From Streptomyces sp. SJL17-4 (GTDB lineage: Bacteria; Actinomycetota; Actinomycetes; Streptomycetales; Streptomycetaceae), in NCBI RefSeq assembly GCF_036826855.1, contig NZ_CP104578.1, positions 3,906,001-3,970,000 on the forward strand: 64,000 bases of DNA. Direction: 5' to 3'. The notes under the pieces were generated by a model. That model saw only the letters and a program-made list of their open reading frames with translations. It did no database searches and was not told where the DNA came from. The translations under genes were made by a program, and so were the position numbers. Shown here in pieces: positions 1 to 10,608 of the stretch. Each line of letters opens with the position of its first letter. Position 1 is the first letter of the stretch.

Positions 1-564
1 CTGCGTGAGGCCTTCTCGTACGGCCACGCCGAGATCGCCGGGATCCTCGACATCACCGAGTCCGCGAGCCAGCAGCACCTCCACCGGGCCCGGACCCGGG
101 TCGCCGCCGAGCGCCGCGGCGGCGGCGTCGAGGCCGACCCCGCGTCCGCGCGCCGGGTGGTCGAGGAGTTCCTGGCCGCCGCGATGTCGGGGCGCACCGA
201 CCGGCTGGTGGCGCTGCTCACCGACGACGTGACGGCGGTCTCGGACGGCGCCGGACTGACCAGGCGGCTGCTGCGGGTCACAACGCGCGAGCGCGTCGCC
301 TCGTTCGTACGGGCCGGGTTCAAGCCGACGCCCGCGAAGCGGCGACTGGCCGGCGGCTCGCTGTCGATGCACATCGCGCTGGTCAACGGCGGCCCGGCGG
401 TCCTCGCCGTGGTCGACGGGCGGGTCGTGGGCGCGGTGGCGTTCGCGGTCGGCGACGGCAGGGTCACGTCCCTGCACGGCATCGCGACCGCGGACCGGCT
501 GACGCGACTCGACGAGGCCTGGCGGCGGCACACGCCGGAAGCGCCGGTCGTCGCCACGTGGTGA
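1..564 (+). CDS. SigJ-type ECF sigma factor, C-terminal part
   Basis: The 5' end is cut by the window edge and about 187 codons remain. The visible N-terminus (YGHAEIAGILDITESASQQHLHRARTRV) is a sigma-70 region 4.2 helix-turn-helix that contacts the -35 element. It is followed by a SnoaL/NTF2-like domain of about 120 residues, the usual tail of SigJ/ECF41 sigma factors, where it modulates activity in place of a separate anti-sigma factor. Reading continues in one frame from base 1 to the TGA at 562-564. The target regulon cannot be inferred from what is visible. Confidence 0.85.
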   Translation: MREAFSYGHAEIAGILDITESASQQHLHRARTRVAAERRGGGVEADPASARRVVEEFLAAAMSGRTDRLVALLTDDVTAVSDGAGLTRRLLRVTTRERVASFVRAGFKPTPAKRRLAGGSLSMHIALVNGGPAVLAVVDGRVVGAVAFAVGDGRVTSLHGIATADRLTRLDEAWRRHTPEAPVVATW

Positions 565-628
565 CCTCAGGCAGACGACACCGTACGGCGCCCCCGACTC
601 CGTGGAGGGCCCCGGAGCGCAAGGCCCC

Positions 629-1171
629 CTAAACCCCCGGCTTCGGCTTCCAGTCCTGGACGAGGAGTCCGAGGATGACCTCGTCGAGGAACTCGCCCAT
701 CACCCAGGCCGAGGAGCGCAGTACGCCCTCGCGGACGAAGCCGTTGCTCTCGGCGGAGCGGAGCATCGCGGTGTTGTCCGCCAGCGTCTCGATCTGCAGC
801 CGCTGGAAGCTGCGGACGACGAAGCCGTAGTGGCACAGCGTCGCGACGACGTCGGTGCCGTAACCCTTGCCACGGGCCGAGGGCAGCAGCCCCAACCCGA
901 TGTGCGCGGCCCGGTTGTGGGTGTCGATGCCCCACAGGTTCGCGCTACCGATCAGGGTGCCTCCCTCCAACTCGACGATGGAGAACGGCACATGCCCCTC
1001 GACCGTGTCGTCCACGACGAGCCGCCGGTCCTTCGAGCCGGGCGTGACCGGCCGCCACGGCCCGGCCTCGGCCCGCGAGGCGTTGACCACGTCGTCGTAG
1101 AGCTCGGCCCGCAGAACCGGGATGTCTTCCTCGTACCGAGCCCTGAGCCCGACCTTGCTACCCCTAAGCAT
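629..1171 (-). CDS. GNAT family N-acetyltransferase (RimJ/RimL-like)
   Basis: A 180-residue protein with the GNAT core. It opens with an MLRGSKVGLRARYEEDIPVL strand-helix. The acetyl-CoA pyrophosphate loop is seen as GLLPSARGKGYGTDVV (Q/R-x-x-G-x-G/A pattern, about residues 95-110), followed by NTAMLRSAESNGFVREG, the alpha4 and C-terminal signature of RimJ/RimL-type enzymes. These transfer acetyl groups to protein N-termini, antibiotics or small amines. The substrate cannot be read from the sequence. It is convergent with the preceding sigma factor, and the 64-bp gap leaves no room for another gene. Confidence 0.85.
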   Translation of the reverse strand: MLRGSKVGLRARYEEDIPVLRAELYDDVVNASRAEAGPWRPVTPGSKDRRLVVDDTVEGHVPFSIVELEGGTLIGSANLWGIDTHNRAAHIGLGLLPSARGKGYGTDVVATLCHYGFVVRSFQRLQIETLADNTAMLRSAESNGFVREGVLRSSAWVMGEFLDEVILGLLVQDWKPKPGV

Positions 1172-1280
1172 GCGAGCTTCCTATCCGACCCGCCTCGCCG
1201 ACGGCAAACCAATAAGCCGCCGGTGGGGAGGCCGGCGATATCCCTTCGCCGATCCCCCGGAGTACGGGAATCATGAGCGG

Positions 1281-1505
1281 ATGTCGTCGACGTCGACCGA
1301 AGCAACAGCCCGCCGGCTGCGGGATTGTGCCGCGCTCTGGAGGGAGGGCGAGCTCTCCGCCGCCGATGTCGTCGGCGCGGCCTGCGACGCGCTCGTCGCC
1401 GGGCTCGACGGCCCCGCGCTGCGGATCCTCGCCGCCTGCACACGCGCCGAAGCCGACTACGACGTGCACGACCTGCTTCCCCGGTGCTCGATGAGCTCGT
1501 CGTAG
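1281..1505 (+). pseudogene. Small conserved-looking ORF truncated by a frameshift
   Basis: The 74-residue frame (MSSTSTEATARRLRDCAALWREGELSAADVV...) has good Streptomyces codon bias and a helical, acidic character up to residue 67. It then runs out of frame in a CCCC run at 1479-1482 and stops at 1503-1505. The -1 frame picks up directly with a plausible continuation (VLDELVVGG), so one C appears to be missing. After a few more codons even that frame loses protein-like character, so the gene may be a remnant. I do not recognise the family. The 149-bp gap after it leads to the dienelactone hydrolase. Confidence 0.45.
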
Positions 1506-1654
1506 GAGGCCGCCTCCGCCGTCGGCCGACCGCCCCGTACCTCAGACGTCAGGCGGCACCGGGCCCAAGTCACCGCCGCTGGGCGGGGGTGGCGTTCCGA
1601 AGGGGGAATCGGCGTCCCGCCCCTTCGCCGATCATGACTGTTACGGTCGTTCCC

Positions 1655-2401
1655 ATGGCCACCACGACACTGCGGATACCCACCCCCGAAGGCCAGGCGG
1701 ACGCCTTCGCCGCCTTCCCCGACGACGGCCGGCAGCACCCCGGCGTGCTCCTCTACATGGACGTGTTCGGTCCGCGGCCTCGGCTGGAGGAGATGGCGCG
1801 CGAGCTGGCCGGGCACGGGTATTACGTGCTCGTCCCCCACGTCTACTACCGGGAGGGGCAGGCGCCCCTCATCGAGCTTCCCGAGCACATCGGGGAGGAG
1901 GAGCGGCCCGCGCTCTTCGAGCAGCTCATGCCGTTCTACCTCGCGCACACCACCGAGCGCATCCTGCGCGACGCCGACGCCTACCTCGCGTTCCTCGCCG
2001 ACCGGCCCGAGGTCGTCGACGGGCCCGTCGGCGTCGTCGGGTACTGCCTCGGGGGCGTCCTGGCGATGCGTACCGCCGCGGCCCGTCCCGACCGGGTCGC
2101 CGCCGTCGCCGGGTTCCATCCCGGCGCCCTGGTCACGGACGCGGCCGACAGCCCGCACCTCCTCGCCCCGAAGGTCACCGCCGAGGTGCACTTCGGCATC
2201 GCGGAGGGCGACATGACGCCCGAGGAGTTCGACGGGCTCAACGCGATCCTGGAAGCCGCCGGCGTCCGTCACAGCAACGAGATCTATCCCGGCACCATCC
2301 ACGGCTTCACGATGGCCGACACGAGCGCCTACAGCCCGGACGGTACACAGCGCCACTGGGACCGCCTGCTGCCCCTCCTCGACCGCACCCTCACGAACTG
2401 A
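1655..2401 (+). CDS. Dienelactone hydrolase family protein
   Basis: 248 residues, the normal length for this alpha/beta-hydrolase family. The nucleophile elbow is G-Y-C-L-G-G with Cys131, as in carboxymethylenebutenolidase. The acid lies in the AEGDMTPEEF region and the base is the histidine of YPGTIHGF near the C-terminus. Such enzymes hydrolyse dienelactones or other small esters in the cytosol. The start at 1655 (MATTTLRIPTPEG) gives the usual N-terminal strand. An in-frame ATG at 1634 would add seven residues. It is convergent with the next gene across a hairpin at 2426-2465. The substrate is unknown. Confidence 0.88.
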   Translation: MATTTLRIPTPEGQADAFAAFPDDGRQHPGVLLYMDVFGPRPRLEEMARELAGHGYYVLVPHVYYREGQAPLIELPEHIGEEERPALFEQLMPFYLAHTTERILRDADAYLAFLADRPEVVDGPVGVVGYCLGGVLAMRTAAARPDRVAAVAGFHPGALVTDAADSPHLLAPKVTAEVHFGIAEGDMTPEEFDGLNAILEAAGVRHSNEIYPGTIHGFTMADTSAYSPDGTQRHWDRLLPLLDRTLTN

Positions 2402-2425
2402 CCGCTGCGGCCGGGCGGGAGTCAC

Positions 2426-2465
2426 CCGGGTCCCGCCGCCGTCTTCGCGGCTCGGCGGGACCCGG
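2426..2465. terminator. Bidirectional hairpin terminator
   Basis: Perfect 13-bp arms (CCGGGTCCCGCCG at 2426-2438 and its complement at 2453-2465) with a 14-nt loop, placed between two convergent genes. There is no long U tract, which is normal for Streptomyces. Confidence 0.7.
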
Positions 2466-2472
2466 ACGACCG

Positions 2473-3223
2473 CTACTGCGGATACAGGGCCGACTGTGCG
2501 CTCTCCGAGTCCGGGCGCCAGTACGACACGCGTGCCGTCCTGGTGTCCACGTGCACGCCCGGTGCGGGGACTTCGAGGAGTGCGCCCTCGCCCGTGTCCC
2601 TGGGCTCGTTCTTGCCCGCCGGGGCGATGATCAGGTCCTTCTCCAGCGGGCTGGCCTCCTTGTTGCCCATGCGGGCGAGCAGGCCCGCGTACGCCTGCCT
2701 GCCCGGCGCCAGGACGATCGGGTTCTGCGGCTTCGAGCTCTTCACCGGCGGCAGGAAGGGCTGGTCGTTGCCGAACTTCACCGCCGGGTACTGGTACAGC
2801 TTGCACGGCCTCGTACCGGTGTTGGTGATGACGAGTTCCAGCCGTGAGTCGTCCTTCACCGGCGGCAGCGCCCAGTCCACCTTCACCTCGGTGTTCAGGT
2901 CCTGGCAGATGCCGTCCTTCGGCTCCCAGTCCGTCTCGCCCGTCGTGCCCGGGGGCTCACTGGCAGACGGCGAGCCGTCCTTGCTGCCCGAGTCGCCCGG
3001 CTCTGTCGACGGCGACGCGGGAGCGGTGGTGGGAGCGGTGGTGGGGGGTGTCGTGGGGGCGCTCGTGGGTGTCGTCGGCGGGGTCGCCGACGGCGCCGTG
3101 CCCCGCCTCGTCGTCGGTCGGCCCACAGGCCGTGGCCGAAAGAAGGGCGGCGGCGGTCAGCCCGAGGGCGCCGAGCCTCCATGTGCGGTGGGTACGAAGG
3201 GTTTTCCTGCTGACGGTGCTCAT
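2473..3223 (-). pseudogene. DUF4232-type secreted lipoprotein, frameshifted
   Basis: The start at 3223 has a GGGGA ribosome site and encodes a lipoprotein signal: KTLRTHRTWRLG n-region, hydrophobic core, then lipobox LSATAC with the lipid-modified Cys. This frame is lost in a CCCC run at 3101-3104. The next frame continues naturally into a Thr/Pro-rich linker (TPPTTPTSAPTTPPTT) and a globular domain (LELVITNTGTRPCKLYQYPAV...), which matches the DUF4232 beta-sandwich of actinobacterial surface lipoproteins. One extra base (or two missing) reconnects the halves into about 250 residues. Because the break sits in a homopolymer, a sequencing error is as likely as a real mutation. The function of the family is unknown. 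Confidence 0.7.
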
Positions 3224-3398
3224 TTCACGTTCCCCCGTGACTCTTGGCCTGCGTTCCTTCACGCTGCGTCGCTCAGGATGAGGCTGCCCGTCGTCGGAAT
3301 CACGACCCCCGAGGGGATCGTTACCGATCGCGGACAAGGAACGGACCCTTCCGGGCCGGTGGCCGGATTTCGTGGGCTTGCGGGGGCTTGCGGGGGCT

Positions 3399-6300
3399 CT
3401 ACTGCCCCAGTCGGTACCTGACCTTCTTGATCAGTTCGTTCAGATCCGGCTGTCGCAGCAGGCTGTAGTGGTCCGCGTCCAGCTCCACCACCGTCGGCGG
3501 GCGCGTCGACCAGCCCTCCGCGTTCTCCAGGAACGAGTAGTCGTCGCCGGACGCCTTGAAGAGCGTCACCGGGCACGCCACTTGGCGTTCCGTCAGCTCC
3601 CGGAAGGTGTACGTGAACTCGAACGTCTCCTCCACGATCGCCACGATCCGGCCGATCAGATCCGGGTCCAGGGCCGGGAAGTCGGCAGCCACCCGTTTCA
3701 CGAAGCCCTCCCGGTCGTCCGCCCGTACCGTCGGGTCGATCGTGCCCGCGAACACCGAGTACAGGATCGTCACGAACGCCGGGTTCCCGTAGTTCGCTCC
3801 CCCGTCTCCGACGAGCGGACCTTCGGCGAGCCCGGCGCGATCAGGAACAGGTTCTCCACCTGCTCCCCCGCCGCCTCCAGGAGATGCGCCGACTCGAAGG
3901 CGACCCTCGCGCCGAACGAGTAGCCCCAGAGCGTGTACGGGCCCGCCGGCTGGCGGCGCCGTATCGCCTCCACGTCCGCCGCCGCCATCTCGCGGATCGT
4001 CGCGTACGGCTCCTCCCCCGGTTGATGCCGTACGCCTGCACCCCGTAGAACGGGCGGTCAATGCCGAGCTCCTCCGCCAGGTGCCGCAGGTTCATCGTGT
4101 AGCCGCCCAGGCCCGGCCAGCAGAAGACCGGCGGCCGCGCACCGGCCGCGTGGAGCCGGACCAGGCGGGAGGCGGGGTCGCGGCCGCGCCGTCCAGCCGG
4201 TGGGCGAGCTTCTCGATCGTCGGGCGGTCGAAGAGGATCTGGAGCGGCAGCTCGGAGCCGAACTCGCGGTTGATCCTCGTGACCAGCGCGACGGCGATGA
4301 GGGTTGCCGCCCGACTCGAAGAAGTCGTCCAGGACCGAGACCGCCTCGACGTCCTCGTACTTCAGTGCCGCCGCCCAGATCTCCGCGAGCCGGCTCTCCG
4401 TGCGGGTGCGCGGGAGGACGTGCGGGCGGCCGTGCAGGCCGGCGTTGACCACGGCCAGGTCGGCCAGTGCCTTCGTGTCCACCTTGCCGTTCGCCGAGAG
4501 CGGCAGCCGGTCCAGGACGACCACCCGGTTGGGGATCATGTAGTCCGGCAGGTGGTGGACCAGATCGTCGCGGATCAGCTCCGCCGGGCCCTTCATGTGG
4601 ACGGTGTCCTCGTACATGCCCTCGCTCAGCCGCTGCTCCTCGGCGACCCGGCCGCCCACGAAGAAGTACGAGGGGCCGGTCGGCCGGCCCGCCGCCGTCA
4701 GGATCTCGTCCGTCCGGCGGGCCGCGGGCAGCGGGTGGCCGGACTTCGAGCTGTAGCCGGAGGACATGAACCCGAGGCCGTGGTCGCCGAGTTGAAGGCG
4801 CTGGAGGGCCCGTCCGAGGTCGACGTACGCGCGGGCGTCGTCCGTCGTCCGGCTGATCACCGTGATGCCGAGCCGGGCCCGCTCGTACACCGCCTGGTTG
4901 ATCGCGATCACGTGCTTCTTCTCGATCAGGGAGGTGGAGATCGGCCGTAAGTCCCCGTTGATGTAGGCGTATTGGGATTGGGGAGGTCGGTCACCCCGTC
5001 TCCGTGCGCCTGGACGTACACGTCGATCTCCGGGGGCGTACGGGACTCCTCGTCGTACGGGATCACCTCCCAGGTGCCGTCCTCGCGCGGCCTGACGTCC
5101 AGGCCGTAGCCCGGCAGGATCTCCTCGAACAGGCCCACCATGTGGCCCGTCTCGATCTCCAGGACCTCCTGGATGTTGTTCCGGTAGACCGGTTCGATCG
5201 CCGAGCGCAGGCCCCGGAAGGACAGACCGAGGTAGGGGCCGGTCGCCGCCGCCCCGGGAGTTCCCGGCCCTCCCCGTCCATCAGGTACAGCTGGTGACGG
5301 ACGGGGTGGTAGTAGTACGTGCCCGGCTCCAGGCCCGCGATGCCGCGCAGCTCCACGTACAGCTGGGTCGCGTACAGCGCGCCCGGTGACGCGTATCCGT
5401 ACTTCGGGAGCAGCCGCTCCTCGCTCGTGAACTGGCCGAACCACCGCAGGATCTCCCCCAGGTCCGCCGCCGTCAGGCTGCCGACCGCCCGGGATCCGAC
5501 GCCCTCCGGGCGACGGGCCAGGGCCGCCAGGACGTCCGCGCGCGTGACCTCCCCGCCCTCGTAGAAGCGGTACGTCTTGCGGGCGAAGACCGTGCGGCGC
5601 ATCCGGTCCGAAGGCGTGGCGCCGGGGAGCACGACGGCGGGGCGGCCGGCCAGGTCGGCGTCGGGGCGGGTGCCGGCGTTCGACAGCTGCGCCTTGACCT
5701 GGAGCTTCGACTCCTTGGACTGGTGGTGGGCGCCGTGGTTGCCCTGGTCCATCAGGGCGGCTTCCTTGGGTGCCAGCTCGACGCAGGCGACGAGGTTCTG
5801 GAAACCCGTGCGGGGCTCGTCCTTGACGATGACCGCCGCGTTCCGCACCCAGTCGTGGTTCTCGATCGCCAGCGCGATCTCGTCCAGTTCGACGCGGAAG
5901 CCGCGCAGCTTGATCTGGTTGTCGGCGCGGCCGGCGAACTGGACGGTGCCGTCCTCGTTCCAGTGGGCCAGGTCGCCGGTGCGGTAGAGGCGCTCGCCGG
6001 TGTCGGTGGTGAGGAAACGCTCCGCCGTGAGCTCGGGGCGGTCCAGGTACCCCCGCGCCACCTGGACCCCGCCTATGCACAGTTCCCCGTCGCGTATGTG
6101 GAAGGTCGTGTCGTACGCCGGTCTGCCGATCGGTATCGCCGTGGGGGCCGCGGCGTCCGGATCGGTGACGGTGGCGCGGTCCACCGTGTGCGAGGAGGCG
6201 TTGATCGTGCACTCGGTGGGGCCGTAGAGGTTGATCAGCTCGGCGGCGGGGAGCTCGGCGAGAAGCTGCGCGGCGAGGTTGCGGGAGAGGATCTCGCCGC

Positions 6301-7112
6301 CCGAGTAGACCCGGCGCAGAGTGGTGCAGGTGGCGAGACGCTCGGTGTCCACGAGGGCCTGGAGGAGGGGGGACGCCCTGGAGCATCGTCGCGCCATGGG
6401 CGCGGACCGTGTCGATGAGGGCCTCGGGGTCGCGGTGGACGCCCGGCGGGCCCACGGCGACGCGGGCGCCGACGGCCGGGGCGAGGATCTCCCACTGGGC
6501 CGCGTCGAAGCTCATCGGGGTCTTCTGCAGGACGACCGCGCCCGGGGCGAGGTGGTGTTCCGCCGCCATCCAGCACATCTGCGCCGCGATCGAGCGGTGC
6601 TCGACCATGACGCCCTTCGGCCTGCCCGTGGAGCCCGAGGTGTAGATGACGTACGCGAGGTCCGTCTCCCGGATGTCGTACGGCTCCGGCTCCTCGCCCG
6701 CGGTGCGCCAGGCGTGCTGGACGGCGTCGCCGAGGGTGACCACGGTCGTACCGGGCGGGGCGAGGTCGGTGACGCGGGCGCGGAGGTGGTCCTGGGTGAC
6801 GACGATGCGGGCGGCGCTGTCCTCGATCATGTACCGGACGCGTTCCTCCGGGTAGTCGGGGGAGAGGGGGACGTAGGCGGCGCCGGAGCAGACGGTGCCC
6901 CAGGTGGCGGTGATCAGTTCGAGGGAGGGGTCGGTGTGGATGCCGACGCGGTTGTCGGCGCGGGCGCCGAGGTCGCGGAGGTACTGGGCCAGGACCAGGG
7001 CGCCCTCGGAGAGCTCCCGGAAGGTGAGGGTGTCGCCCTCGTGGGCGACGGCGGCGGTGGCGTCGGGGTGGTGCAGGGTCTCGGAGTGGAGGAGACGGTC
7101 GAGCGTGCGCAT
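3399..7112 (-). pseudogene. indC: Indigoidine synthetase (A-Ox-T-TE NRPS), broken by seven frameshifts
   Basis: Joining frames gives a protein collinear with BpsA/IndC, the one-module NRPS that condenses two glutamines into the blue pigment indigoidine. From the ATG at 7112 (AGGGA ribosome site): adenylation core (YVIYTSGSTGRPKGVMVEH; NLYGPTECTINASS; YRTGDLAHWNEDG). The FMN oxidase (FARKTYRFYEGG, LLPKYGYASPGALYATQLY) is inserted between A-domain core motifs, as in BpsA. Then come LPLSANGK, the carrier domain (DDFFESGGN) and the thioesterase (LWGYSFGARVAFE). Frame changes occur near 6370, 5253, 4975, 4302, 4180, 4020 and 3801, each at a short homopolymer or GC run and each consistent with loss of 1-2 bases. 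The one at 4302 removes the carrier serine codon. As written it cannot be functional. Confidence 0.9.
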
Positions 7113-7178
7113 GGGTGTCCCTTCTTGGGTGCGGATACGCTGCTGCGCCCGCCGCCGTTGTGGCAGCCGCGCCCACCA

Positions 7179-7400
7179 CGTTGTGGGCAGCTGTTCCGCT
7201 GGGGCGGAACGGGTGGGCACAACGGAACGGCGCCCCTTGCCGGGCCTAGGCTTCCGCGCCTGAACCCGCACCGGGTGCGCGCCGCACGTGTTGGTGCGGG
7301 TCCAGGCACAAGGGGCGGAGGCGCCGCCAGAGGGCGCCGTCCCGTGTGCCCACCCGTCCCGCCCTGCGGGACGATTGCCCACACGGCGGGTGGGGGCGGG
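7179..7400. repeat. Head-to-head pair of a Streptomyces-type intergenic repeat
   Basis: Two diverged copies of about 100 bp lie in opposite orientation. One runs from about 7179 to 7285 on the plus strand, the other from about 7300 to 7400 on the minus strand. Shared blocks include GGGCGGGACGGGTGGGCACA-like, GGACGGCGCCC and CCTGRACCCGCACC. Each copy also contains its own small hairpin (TTCCGC-TGG-GGCGGAA in the plus copy). No ORF here looks coding. It sits 5' of the indigoidine synthetase gene, so it may be part of that gene's leader or simply a dispersed element. Confidence 0.65.
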
Positions 7401-7680
7401 CGCGGGCACGGCCCACACGGAGGTAGCGAGGGTGCGGGCGCGGCCCACACGGAGGTCGCGAGGGTGCGGGCGCGGCCCGCGCGGCGGGTGGCGAGGGCGC
7501 GGGCGCGCCCCGCACGGCGGGGCGGGTGGGCCCGGCCCGCACGGCGGGGGGCGCGGGCGCGGCGTCCTGCGGGGCGCGGCCCTCGCGCGTGCGGACGCGG
7601 CGTCCTCCCGGGCGCGGCCCGCACGCGGGTGGCGCGGGTGCGGCGTGCTGCGGGGCGCGGCCCGCACGGCGCGGAGGTTC
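7396..7680. repeat. Degenerate ~30-bp GC-rich direct repeat array
   Basis: About eight imperfect units built on GGGCGCGGCCCRCACGG followed by a variable GGxxGCGAGGGTGC segment. The first three units are best conserved and the array degrades towards 7680. It lies between the 3' end of the cluster operon and the indigoidine synthetase upstream region. No gene is evident in 7113-7683. Confidence 0.6.
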
Positions 7681-7683
7681 GGG

Positions 7684-8360
7684 TCAGCGGTAGATGAGGA
7701 GTTCTTGTTCCGTCGCGCCCCTCAGGTCGTAGCGGGTTCTTACCAGGGGGCGGCCCGCGTAGATGCGGATCAGGGTCGACGCGTCGCCCTTGAAGGTCGC
7801 TGCCGGCCGGCCCTCCACCTCGTTGCCCAGGGAGACCCGGGCCGTCGCGCCGCCGTCCGCCAGGACTCCCACCAGGCGCGGGGTCTCCCGCTTGCGGCTC
7901 GTGACCGTCAGGAGCGGGAGCGCCAGCTCCAGCGCCTTGCCGCAGTAGGCGCCCGGTTCGCCGAAAGCCTCCCGTACATCGCCCGCGTGGACCCATTCCC
8001 CGAGCGCCACCGCGTCCAGCCGGCCGTCCTCGCGTGCGGCGATGACCGGTCCCGCCTCCGTCAGGCCGCGTTCCAGTTCGTCGAGGATCCGGCCCAGCGG
8101 CCAGTCCTCGCGCTCGGCCACGTCATAGGCGTTCGCCTCCGGCAGGAACACGCCCTCCTCCAGGCGGTCCTCGACGATCCTGACCAGGGCCGCCCCGCAG
8201 TGGGCGAGGACCTGCCGCGCCGTCCACCCGGGGCACGCCGTGCGGAGCTCGTACGCCTCCTCGGGTGTCCGGCGAAGCAGCGGCATCAGCAGGTCCCGCT
8301 CCGTTCTCAGGAGCCGGTCCGGGAGCCACGGGTCACGCCCGTCATCGTTGGTACACATCA

Positions 8361-8361
<1 letters not shown>
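7684..8361 (-). CDS. Maleylpyruvate isomerase-family (mycothiol-dependent / DinB-fold) protein
   Basis: About 225 residues with the MDMPI N-terminal four-helix bundle: ELRTACPGWTARQVLAHCGAAL carries the metal histidine of the family, and ALGEWVHAGDVREAFGEP is the second conserved helix with its His-Asp. The C-terminal domain (about 150-225) resembles the MDMPI/SCP-like cap. Family members use mycothiol as thiol cofactor in isomerisation or transferase reactions. Here the substrate is unknown. The ATG at 8361 overlaps the sahH stop codon (TGATG), so it is translationally coupled and is the last gene of the cluster operon. A start at 8358 is equally possible. Confidence 0.75.

Positions 8362-10604
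<2,243 letters not shown>

Positions 10605-10608
<4 letters not shown>

Noticed and set aside
4081..7697. Several plus-strand frames through the indigoidine synthetase region
   Set aside because: The minus strand carries ordered NRPS motifs across frames; the plus frames are low-complexity shadows.
7246..7996. Long Arg/Pro/Ala-rich frames across the GC repeat array
   Set aside because: Composition reflects the repeat itself; no start signals or conserved motif.
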